This document shows positions 1 to 5,564 of a stretch of DNA of 7,802 nt, piece by piece. Positions within the stretch are counted from its first letter, which is position 1. Every line of letters begins with the position of its first letter. The stretch covers positions 1 through 7,802 of the forward strand of contig WJIM01000013.1 in the NCBI GenBank assembly GCA_014730285.1. Direction: 5' to 3'. This DNA is from Candidatus Zixiibacteriota bacterium. Lineage in GTDB: Bacteria; Zixibacteria; MSB-5A5; JAABVY01. The translations under genes were made by a program, and so were the position numbers. The notes under the pieces were generated by a model. That model saw nothing but the letters and a program-made list of their open reading frames with translations. It was not told the origin of the DNA and made no database searches.

Positions 1-878
1 AATATAATCCAAATAACAATGTTGAACTGGTCGATATAATAGCCTTGAGCGATTCCAATTATCTGTATATAGCTGTAAGCTGGGGAGACGATTCTCGCAA
101 TGTGCGTTATCATGAATGGGTTTGGGATACAGCCTCTCTAAATGATCCTAACGAGCCATTCCCGTGGCGGCAGGTTTTTGCCGACAAGGAGGATAATATA
201 TCGTTTTTCTTCGATCCCAACCCCAGCGGCAATGGCGCCAGTTTGAGTGCGATGGAAGTCGGGCCTAACTGTGCTTTGATGTGCCATGAAACCGACCTTG
301 TGATGTACAACGAGACAGATGTTGCGATTGACGGCTGGTATTGGCGTGCCGGGGTAACCAATCCTATCGGATATGCTATCGATCTGAATTTCGTGGATTC
401 TCTGGAGACCGACAGCCGTTTTTATGGAATGGATGCGGTTGAGAACCGAGGCTATATTCCTAATTTCGAATCAGGTGAGTTCACTCCGATATATATACAT
501 AAAATCGATACAATTGTAGTTGGTGACGATACATCTTACACTATCGTGAATGAGGAGACGCTTTTTGCGGAGGATACGGTAGATTATATACCGGGTGATT
601 TTGTAACCGCTGCGATCGCCGAGGAGGTGGACAGCGTTTTTGTACCCAGCTTCGTCCTTACCAACCAGGCTTCCGGAAGCCGCTGGGATGTCGAGGCAGT
701 GGGTACCTATGATGAAGTATTGAATCGCTGGACGGTTGAATTCAGACGTCCTCTGGATACCGGAAATGATGATGATATCGTTTTCCAGATCGGTGAGGAA
801 TACGGTATCGCCGTTGCGATAGGAGATAATCGCAAGAATCCGCATACCGGTTATGATCCCATTCTTATTAAGTTCTAA
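1..878 (+). CDS. Ethylbenzene dehydrogenase-type haem-binding domain protein, 5' end outside window
   Basis: The reading frame is open from the left edge (first full codon at 3) and gives 291 visible residues before the TAA. The TTG at 45 is not the start, because the residues before it (VELVDIIAL) already fit the first strand of the domain. The pattern matches the EB_dh family (PF09459), related to the haem-b gamma subunit of ethylbenzene and dimethylsulfide dehydrogenases: an N-terminal YLYIAVSWGD strand, a central DGWYWR followed by GYAIDL, and a C-terminal WTVEFRRPLDTG ... FQIGEEYGIAVAIGDN ending in a PILIKF strand. In this family the domain binds haem and takes part in periplasmic electron transfer. 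A CALMCH motif (CX3CH) just before DGWYWR could attach haem c covalently, which is inference. The protein may have further N-terminal domains, such as a signal peptide or more haem motifs, outside the window. It is separated from the next gene by a terminator. The domain is fairly sure; the electron partner is unknown. Confidence 0.8.
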   Translation, partial: YNPNNNVELVDIIALSDSNYLYIAVSWGDDSRNVRYHEWVWDTASLNDPNEPFPWRQVFADKEDNISFFFDPNPSGNGASLSAMEVGPNCALMCHETDLVMYNETDVAIDGWYWRAGVTNPIGYAIDLNFVDSLETDSRFYGMDAVENRGYIPNFESGEFTPIYIHKIDTIVVGDDTSYTIVNEETLFAEDTVDYIPGDFVTAAIAEEVDSVFVPSFVLTNQASGSRWDVEAVGTYDEVLNRWTVEFRRPLDTGNDDDIVFQIGEEYGIAVAIGDNRKNPHTGYDPILIKF

Positions 879-902
879 AGGTTATTGAAGGACTAAGATA
901 TG

Positions 903-928
903 AGCCGCCTTGCGGGGCGGCTTTTTTT
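903..928 (+). terminator. Rho-independent terminator after the EB_dh gene
   Basis: GCCGCC (904-909) pairs perfectly with GGCGGC (916-921), and A903-T922 extends the stem. A run of seven T follows at 922-928. It starts 25 bases after the stop codon and separates the EB_dh gene from the flavoprotein gene. Confidence 0.92.
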
Positions 929-940
929 ATTGCAATAGCT

Positions 941-968
941 TTGCGAAATGATTTTCAACGTATATATT
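941..968 (+). promoter_or_regulatory. Candidate sigma70-type promoter for the HpaB-family gene
   Basis: TTGCGA (941-946) and TATATT (963-968) are separated by 16 bases, just downstream of a terminator. This is a 4/6 and a 5/6 match to the housekeeping consensus. The predicted transcript would start near 975 and carry a leader of about 20 bases containing the ribosome binding site. The consensus is assumed to apply to this organism. Confidence 0.45.
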
Positions 969-984
969 ACAGGAAAACAGAAAC

Positions 985-990
985 AGGAGG
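985..990 (+). promoter_or_regulatory. Ribosome binding site fixing the start at 995
   Basis: A perfect AGGAGG sits four bases before the ATG at 995. It decides against the longer open frame starting with TTG at 941, which would add 18 residues that do not resemble the family. Confidence 0.9.
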
Positions 991-994
991 CATC

Positions 995-2464
995 ATGGCA
1001 TTAAAGACTGTTGAGGAATACAAACAGAGTCTGCGGGAGATGCGTCCGAATATACATAAATTCGGAAGGCTCATCGAAGATGTGACAACCGATCCCGCGA
1101 CCAGATGGACTGTTGAAGGCCATTCCCAGATTTATAAGGCGCAGAACGATCCGGAATTGGAAGATAAGGTTACTGTCGTATCCCATCTGACCGGTGAACC
1201 GATCTCAAGATATCTGTCGATCATACGCTCGGCCGACGAGCAGATCGCCAATTCAAAAATGAAGCGTCTGCTTTTTCAGTTGTCCGGCACCTGCACCGGT
1301 GGACGATGCGCCGGCTGGACCGCGATAAATGCGATGTGGGCCACGACCTACGATATGGATAACGATCTCAAGACGGATTATCACCAGCGTTTGACCGATT
1401 GGCTGAAATCCGCTCAGGAACGCGACATAACCATATCCGGCGCCCTCACCGATCCCAAGGGGGATCGCACAAAAAAGCCCTCGCAGCAGGAAGATCCGGA
1501 CATGAATCTTCATATCGTTGAGAAACGCGATGACGGTATTGTTGTGCGCGGAGCAAAGGTTATGATTTGCGGGATTGCGGCTGCAAATGAAATATTCGTG
1601 CTGCCCGGAAGCAATTATAAGGAGGAGGACGCCGACTGGGCGGTATCATTCGTGGTACCAAAAGATATCGAGGGGCTGACCATAATCGAGGCGCGCCATC
1701 CCAACGATACGCGTGAGCAGGAAGATGAGGATTCATTCGACAATCCGGTCAAGCACGGCGGAATCACACAGGCCTATCTATTCTTCGAGGACGTTTTCAT
1801 CCCCAAGGAAAGAGTGTTCATGGCCGGTGAATATAAATATACCGGCTCGGCTGTGGTGAATTTTATCCTGCCCTATCGCGCCGCTATCGGCGGATGTGTT
1901 GCCGGGCAGGGGGATATCAAGGTCGGCGCGGCTATTCTGACGGCTCGTGCCAACGGCCTGTCCTCGAAAGTGTTTTCCGACAAACTCACACAGATGTATA
2001 TCAACAACGAGACCACTTTCAGTATGGGCATAGCTGCGGCCGTGCTTGGAAAGAAGCATCCCTCCGGTGTATGGCAGCCCGATCCGCTGATTGCCAACAT
2101 CAATAAAACTCTTGTGGCGCGCCTGCCGTATCAGACCTCGGTGCTGGCGCAGGATATCGCAGGCGGCATCGGCGAGACCGGATGTATGCCCTCCTATGTC
2201 GATTACAACGACGAGAACTACGGTCATCTAATCAAGAAATATCTCAAGGCGGCGGCCTCGGCCGATACACGTATGCGTGCCGCGCGTCTGGTGGAATGGA
2301 CAACTATGGGCGCGGGAGTTCCCGGATGCATGCACGGCGGCGGTTCGGCTGACGGCGCCAAGCTGTTCGTGAGGCTGTTCTCTGGTATGGAGAATTCGGT
2401 GCAGGTTGCCAAACGCCTGGCCAATATCGAAGAGGATTTGCCTGAGCCCGGAAAGAAGAAGTAA
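995..2464 (+). CDS. HpaB / 4-hydroxybutyryl-CoA dehydratase family flavoprotein with altered cluster ligands
   Basis: The 489-residue product has the length and landmarks of the 4-hydroxyphenylacetate 3-hydroxylase superfamily (HpaB_N and HpaB). It is closest in pattern to 4-hydroxybutyryl-CoA dehydratase/vinylacetyl-CoA isomerase: LTDPKGDR (151-158), IVEKRDDGIVVRGAK (174-188), EDVFIPKERVF (265-275), LAQDIAGG (384-391) and MHGGGS (446-451). The family is FAD-dependent with an acyl-CoA dehydrogenase-like fold. The dehydratase adds a [4Fe-4S] cluster held by C99, C103, H292 and C299 (Clostridium aminobutyricum numbering). Here the matching residues are C100, C105 and C301, but Tyr294 replaces the His and the first Cys pair is CX4C rather than CX3C. 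From a remembered alignment, several acid/base positions also differ (Gln259 for E257, Gly444 for E455). Family membership is sure. Substrate and reaction are unknown, so no symbol is given. The gene is monocistronic, with its own promoter and terminator. Confidence 0.88.
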   Translation: MALKTVEEYKQSLREMRPNIHKFGRLIEDVTTDPATRWTVEGHSQIYKAQNDPELEDKVTVVSHLTGEPISRYLSIIRSADEQIANSKMKRLLFQLSGTCTGGRCAGWTAINAMWATTYDMDNDLKTDYHQRLTDWLKSAQERDITISGALTDPKGDRTKKPSQQEDPDMNLHIVEKRDDGIVVRGAKVMICGIAAANEIFVLPGSNYKEEDADWAVSFVVPKDIEGLTIIEARHPNDTREQEDEDSFDNPVKHGGITQAYLFFEDVFIPKERVFMAGEYKYTGSAVVNFILPYRAAIGGCVAGQGDIKVGAAILTARANGLSSKVFSDKLTQMYINNETTFSMGIAAAVLGKKHPSGVWQPDPLIANINKTLVARLPYQTSVLAQDIAGGIGETGCMPSYVDYNDENYGHLIKKYLKAAASADTRMRAARLVEWTTMGAGVPGCMHGGGSADGAKLFVRLFSGMENSVQVAKRLANIEEDLPEPGKKK

Positions 2465-2467
2465 TTG

Positions 2468-2530
2468 CCGTCATTCTGACGGAACCATAAAATTTCGTGC
2501 GCGGCGTACCTCTGGTGCGCACGTCACGAA
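2468..2530 (+). other. 3' untranslated hairpins, including two mutually exclusive pairings
   Basis: Between the stop codon and the terminator, CCGTCA (2468-2473) pairs with TGACGG (2477-2482) around a 3-base loop. Further on, CGTGCGC (2496-2502) can pair with GCGCACG (2517-2523), or TTCGTG (2494-2499) with CACGAA (2525-2530). The last two use overlapping left arms and cannot form together. No T run follows any of them, so they are not terminators. They may stabilise the 3' end or be without function. Confidence 0.4.
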
Positions 2531-2536
2531 TATCAT

Positions 2537-2572
2537 AAGCGGAGTGTCTTTAGACTCTCCGCTTTTTCTTTT
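2537..2572 (+). terminator. Rho-independent terminator after the HpaB-family gene
   Basis: AGCGGAG (2538-2544) pairs with CTCCGCT (2557-2563). After one T-T mismatch the stem continues as GTC/GAC around a TTTA loop, and A2537-T2564 extends the base. The stem runs into TTTTTCTTTT. Confidence 0.93.
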
Positions 2573-2573
2573 C

Positions 2574-2591
2574 AAAAACATTAATGTTTTT
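2574..2591. repeat. 18-bp perfect palindrome, candidate operator
   Basis: AAAAACATTAATGTTTTT is fully self-complementary with no spacer. It lies directly after the upstream terminator and 71 bases before the ATG of the outer-membrane protein gene. A TTATAAAT (2613-2620) that could serve as a -10 element follows about 20 bases later, so the palindrome would cover the -35 region. No clear -35 hexamer is visible. A regulator-binding role is inference. Confidence 0.4.
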
Positions 2592-2651
2592 ATGGCATAC
2601 AAGGCGCTCCAGTTATAAATTCAACCCAAAAGCAATAATCGAACAAAGAAT

Positions 2652-2656
2652 GGAGG
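2652..2656 (+). promoter_or_regulatory. Ribosome binding site fixing the start at 2662
   Basis: GGAGG lies five bases before ATG 2662. It overlaps an in-frame ATG at 2650, which therefore is not the start. Only the 2662 start places the lysines and hydrophobic core of a signal peptide at the N terminus. Confidence 0.88.
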
Positions 2657-2661
2657 CTAAA

Positions 2662-3537
2662 ATGAAAAAAGGACTGATCGCAATCGCAATTCTTCTCCTG
2701 CTTTCCTCGGGATTGAGTGCCGATCCCTGGGAGAAGACTCTGACATTTGATCTCAAGCTGACCCAAACCGCGTACTCAGACAGTTGGAAAGGCGGTGAAG
2801 CCGGGAATATAAGCTGGGTCTCGACCTTAAACGGAGTATTCGCCAAGCAGGTATCGCCGAAGTTCAACAACAGAACCACTCTCAAACTGGCATTTGGCCA
2901 GACACACATCCAGGACAAGGATACCAAAGACTGGGATAAGCCGGAAAAATCAACAGACCAGATCGATATCGAAAATCTTTCCCGGCTTACGCTAAACTCA
3001 TACGTCGATCCCTATTTCGCAGTAAGGCTGGAGACACAATTTCTGGATGCGTCGGTAGACGCTGTCGACAGATATTTCAATCCTTTGCTGTTGACTGAAT
3101 CGGTTGGCGGTTCCAGGATGATTTATAAGAAGGATAAAAACGAAATCCTCAGCCGGCTCGGTTTTGCATTTAAACAAACCATAAACAGCATCATCGTCGA
3201 TACTGCAATGGAAGAAACCGATTGGGATACCCGTACCGATGGCGGTATTGAATCGGTCACTGATGTCATTTATCAATTTACGGAAAACATTGATTATATC
3301 GGCAAGCTCACTCTTTATAAAGCGCTGTTTTTCTCGGATAAGGATGAGGTCGAGGGCACGCCCGAGGAAGACTACTGGAAGGCTGTAGATGTTAACTGGG
3401 AAAGCACTCTAAATGCCTCGGTGGCCAAATATATTACGGTCTCGCTATATATTCAGTTCCTGTATGACAAGCAGATCGACAAAAAGGGGCGGTTCAAACA
3501 AACTCTGGGCTTTGGCCTGGCCTATAAGATGTTTTAA
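2662..3537 (+). CDS. DUF3078-like outer-membrane beta-barrel protein
   Basis: The product is 291 residues. A clear signal peptide (MKK, hydrophobic core 5-17, probable cut after LSA at 20) is followed by alternating polar/hydrophobic strands rich in Trp, Tyr and Phe. The protein ends in LGFGLAYKMF, the C-terminal Phe strand typical of barrels inserted by the BAM machinery. The pattern SWKGGEAGNISWVSTLNG (41-58), then aromatic strands and a KSTDQIDIEN segment (96-105), resembles DUF3078 (PF11276), a family of unknown function common in Bacteroidetes and relatives. The motif W-x-STLN-x3-AK occurs at both the first strands (52-62) and near the last (246-256). The location is inferred to be the outer membrane; the transport or structural role is unknown. 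The gene has a good ribosome binding site and stands alone, converging on the lipoprotein gene. Confidence 0.8.
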   Translation: MKKGLIAIAILLLLSSGLSADPWEKTLTFDLKLTQTAYSDSWKGGEAGNISWVSTLNGVFAKQVSPKFNNRTTLKLAFGQTHIQDKDTKDWDKPEKSTDQIDIENLSRLTLNSYVDPYFAVRLETQFLDASVDAVDRYFNPLLLTESVGGSRMIYKKDKNEILSRLGFAFKQTINSIIVDTAMEETDWDTRTDGGIESVTDVIYQFTENIDYIGKLTLYKALFFSDKDEVEGTPEEDYWKAVDVNWESTLNASVAKYITVSLYIQFLYDKQIDKKGRFKQTLGFGLAYKMF

Positions 3538-3558
3538 GGCTGTTTTGATTCAATAAAA

Positions 3559-3586
3559 TAACCGGCGGGAAAATTCCCGCCGGTTA
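3559..3586 (-). terminator. Long hairpin terminator between convergent genes
   Basis: A 13-bp perfect stem runs from TAACCGGCGGGAA (3559-3571) to its complement (3574-3586), leaving a loop of two to four A. On the minus strand it is followed by TTATTTTATT, a proper T-rich tail for the lipoprotein transcript. On the plus strand the bases after the stem are AGTGGGC-type with no T run, so it would stop the plus-strand transcript less well, although the hairpin still lies 21 bases past that stop codon. Confidence 0.85.
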
Positions 3587-3598
3587 GTGGGCAAGCAA

Positions 3599-3616
3599 CT
3601 CAGGCTGTTGCCTGAG
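3599..3616. other. Second convergent-region hairpin
   Basis: CTCAGGC (3599-3605) pairs perfectly with GCCTGAG (3610-3616) around TGTT. It lies between the lipoprotein stop codon (3634) and the long terminator stem. There is no T run on either side. It may protect 3' ends or help block read-through. Confidence 0.5.
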
Positions 3617-3633
3617 GGGAGGTGTGATTTATA

Positions 3634-4347
3634 CTACAACTCGTAGTTATCATGCCCAAGATCCAGTCCCTTTTTTAGCACCGCATAGGTTGAGAAATGC
3701 GGTATATAGAATCTGACTACTCCTGTGGGATTGCCCGGCTGTTCCGCGTATTTAAACCATGTTCCCGCAGCCTGATAGTAGAGCTCGTATGAGGGGCTAA
3801 CAGTTCTGCCGTCATGCGGCTCAACCTGGAGCTCAAGAATAGGATAATTACTGAAATCCAAACCGGCGGGGGAGAAGTCGATTAAAAACAGATCTTCATC
3901 AAGATTATTTTTGCCCTTCTGCACAGACATGGTGAAGATCGTCTCGCTGGAAACGCTGAATGGAACAACAACCAGACGCACGAAACCGTCTGCCACATAA
4001 TCCTCTATTAATCCGCCGTTGCGGTCGATAACATCAGCCGCCGCTGCCAGATTAACGATTTTCTCACCATCGAAATCAAGACGTTCTAAAAATGCAGAAT
4101 CCGATCCCTTGCCTCCGCCGTCTATATTTGGAAGCTCAGGAGGATATGGATCGTTATTCCCATCCGAATCATCAACGAAATCATTGCCTCCGCCATCCGT
4201 TACATCGCTCACATCACCTGAATTGACAATTGAACTTTGAGTGCCGGTGGAAGCCGGATTGTTGTCCGAACAGCCCCAGAAGGATAATGATGCAACAAAC
4301 AGCATCAAAATCGCAAGAGTTGCAAAATCACTGATTCTTTTACCCAC
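3634..4347 (-). CDS. Putative lipoprotein with disordered linker and ZU5-like domain
   Basis: The 237-residue product starts at GTG (4347-4345). The N terminus MGKR plus a hydrophobic stretch (9-23) ends at SFWGC, a loose lipobox with Cys26, followed by SDNN. Residues 27-83 are low complexity, rich in Asp, Gly, Asn, Ser and Pro, and look like a flexible tether. Residues 100-225 carry the pattern seen in ZU5-like beta domains: GGLI ... VVVPFSVSSETIFTMSV, then DFSPAGLDFSNYPILELQV, a Tyr/Trp-rich stretch (YELYYQAAGTWFKY) and a final PHFSTYAVLK strand. No catalytic motif is seen. It is probably anchored in the outer membrane or periplasmic face, with the beta domain held away from the membrane. 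The role is unknown. The ZU5-like call comes from the pattern only; the lipoprotein nature is more secure. Confidence 0.72.
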   Translation of the reverse strand: MGKRISDFATLAILMLFVASLSFWGCSDNNPASTGTQSSIVNSGDVSDVTDGGGNDFVDDSDGNNDPYPPELPNIDGGGKGSDSAFLERLDFDGEKIVNLAAAADVIDRNGGLIEDYVADGFVRLVVVPFSVSSETIFTMSVQKGKNNLDEDLFLIDFSPAGLDFSNYPILELQVEPHDGRTVSPSYELYYQAAGTWFKYAEQPGNPTGVVRFYIPHFSTYAVLKKGLDLGHDNYEL

Positions 4348-4351
4348 ACAA

Positions 4352-4358
4352 CCTCCTC
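4352..4358 (-). promoter_or_regulatory. Ribosome binding site for the GTG-started lipoprotein
   Basis: On the minus strand GAGGAGG lies four bases before the GTG at 4347. It supports GTG as the start, since no ATG with such spacing exists nearby. Confidence 0.88.
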
Positions 4359-4589
4359 TTGTTGTTGTTTACCTCGATATTCGCCCATAAAAATCGGCAA
4401 AATACATACCGCCTGTGGATAATAATGTCTAATATGTTCTGGCACAGCGAGATATATAGGGCGGCATTTGCCGGGCAGATTGAAAAAAAGTCAAAATTAT
4501 TGTGGCATTCCAATAGTTGATTATGGAAATCCAATAAAAAAGTTCAATTTCGATACAATTGTGGTGACAATCCACTTCTATCAAAAAAC
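4359..4589. other. Divergent intergenic region, AT-rich, no gene seen
   Basis: This region lies between the divergently read lipoprotein and isomerase genes. It must hold the lipoprotein promoter, but no convincing -35/-10 pair was found on the minus strand. Isolated candidates are TTGACT (complement of 4490-4495) and TTGAAC (complement of 4541-4546). Short minus-strand open frames here have no ribosome binding site or family-like sequence. A small CGGCA/TGCCG inverted repeat lies around 4462-4473. Confidence 0.5.
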
Positions 4590-4620
4590 TTGACAAAAGA
4601 TATATTGTTTGCTTTCTAAT
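4590..4620 (+). promoter_or_regulatory. Candidate promoter producing a leaderless or near-leaderless transcript
   Basis: A perfect TTGACA (4590-4595) is followed after 17 to 19 bases by TTTCTAAT (4613-4620), whose best -10 hexamer is TCTAAT or TTCTAA. Transcription would begin about 4625-4627, at the ATG of the next gene. TATATT at 4601-4606 is an alternative -10 without a good -35; it too would leave a leader of only about 13 bases. Confidence 0.5.
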
Positions 4621-4624
4621 CCTC

Positions 4625-5428
4625 ATGAAACTGGGAATTTCCACGAGTTACAATTACAGGCTTCCCCTGGCTGAGAATCTTAAGGCGATTGCGGATGCCG
4701 GCTTCGATTTCATTTCCATCGGAGGAAACCTGCGCCATTCTCTGTATCATAAACAGGAAGGCAGGCAGAAGCTTCGGCTTTTAAGTCAAGAGTATGGGCT
4801 GAAGATTGATTCTCTGCATGCGCCCTTTGATCCAACCTGCGATCTGACTCAGATTCAGGATGTTTTCGCTCAGGGAGCGGTGATCGAGATAAAACGCGTG
4901 ATAACCGCTGCTTCCGAGCTGGATGTAAAAAAACTGGTTGTTCATCTATCGACCTTCAGGCCCAAAAATATCTCCAAAAGAATGGCACGCATAAAACAAA
5001 CGGTGCCCGAAGTCCTGAAATTCGCGGAGGATAAGGGTGTTGTTATAGCCCTTGAAAATCTGGATCCCGATTCGGAAACGCTGTTTAAATTTGCGATGGA
5101 TTTATTTGAGTCCGATTATATGCGATTCTGCTACGATAACGGCCATGAGATGCTTTACAATGAATCGCTGGATATATTGAAGAAATATGCTAAGCGTATG
5201 GTTGTGATGCATTTTCATGATAATGACAGAGAAAAGGATTTGCATCTGATCCCTTTCGAGGGTAAACTGAATCTGCCCGCACTGGCCGGACAGCTCAACA
5301 AGCTTGAGAAAATACCGGATATTACTATGGAATGCGAGATGGAGAACTGCAATTATGCAAGCGCGGAGGATTTTCTGAAAGCTTCCTATGATAAGGGCAT
5401 GAGGTTTATCGAGATGCTAAAGGGGTGA
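4625..5428 (+). CDS. Sugar phosphate isomerase/epimerase-like TIM barrel protein
   Basis: The 267-residue product has the length and repeating strand/helix pattern of the xylose-isomerase-like TIM barrel family (AP endonuclease family 2, PF01261). These metal-dependent cytoplasmic enzymes isomerise or epimerise sugars, inositols or related compounds. Visible landmarks are MKLGIST at strand 1, SLHAPF (63-68), KLVVHLST (103-110), IALENL with Glu144, FCYDNGHE with Asp171 and His174, VVMHFHDND with His196/His198, then DLHLIPFEGKLN (205-216), and ITMECE with Glu236. Glu144, Asp171, a His of the HFH pair and Glu236 are the expected metal ligands, so the site looks intact. The start matches the first strand although no Shine-Dalgarno precedes it. 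It is the first of three same-strand genes leading into polysaccharide genes, so it may make a sugar precursor. Substrate cannot be read from sequence. Confidence 0.83.
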   Translation: MKLGISTSYNYRLPLAENLKAIADAGFDFISIGGNLRHSLYHKQEGRQKLRLLSQEYGLKIDSLHAPFDPTCDLTQIQDVFAQGAVIEIKRVITAASELDVKKLVVHLSTFRPKNISKRMARIKQTVPEVLKFAEDKGVVIALENLDPDSETLFKFAMDLFESDYMRFCYDNGHEMLYNESLDILKKYAKRMVVMHFHDNDREKDLHLIPFEGKLNLPALAGQLNKLEKIPDITMECEMENCNYASAEDFLKASYDKGMRFIEMLKG

Positions 5429-5485
5429 ATTATTGATTTTGAGGATCAGCAAGCTATTGGCAAATAATTATAAGATTGAACTTGA

Positions 5486-5527
5486 TGCCTGCCGATTTTG
5501 TATATAGAGCAGGTATTCTCTTTTTTA
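5486..5527 (+). terminator. Possible weak terminator after the isomerase-like gene
   Basis: TGCCTGC (5486-5492) can pair with GCAGGTA (5509-5515), with one G-T pair, around a long 16-base loop, followed by TTCTCTTTTTT. The loop is large and the stem short, so it may only attenuate transcription into the glycosyltransferase gene. This is the main evidence on whether the two genes share a transcript. Confidence 0.35.
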
Positions 5528-5564
5528 TGCCGAGACTTATTTTGGCTGTTATTGAATCGAAAAA

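Noticed and set aside
45..47. TTG at 45 as the start of the first gene
   Set aside because: The frame is open to the left edge and the residues before it fit the EB_dh domain; no ribosome binding site precedes it.
471..845. 124-codon minus-strand open frame within the EB_dh gene
   Set aside because: No start signal or family-like sequence; the plus-strand frame has clear domain conservation.
941..994. Longer N terminus of the HpaB-family protein from TTG 941
   Set aside because: The AGGAGG at 985-990 points to ATG 995, and the extra 18 residues have no family match and overlap the likely promoter.
1778..2227. 149-codon open frame on the minus strand
   Set aside because: It lies wholly inside the flavoprotein gene, has no ribosome binding site and its translation looks like an antisense shadow.
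995..2464. Assigning the symbol abfD (true 4-hydroxybutyryl-CoA dehydratase)
   Set aside because: The cluster His and several catalytic positions are not conserved, so the reaction cannot be assumed.
2662..3537. Porin or TonB-dependent receptor for the barrel protein
   Set aside because: Too short for a TonB receptor, with no plug or TonB box; the strand pattern fits DUF3078-like proteins better.
4340..4644. Two short minus-strand open frames in the divergent gap
   Set aside because: No ribosome binding sites, Ile/Tyr/Cys-rich translation from AT-rich DNA, and they overlap the lipoprotein start or the isomerase promoter.
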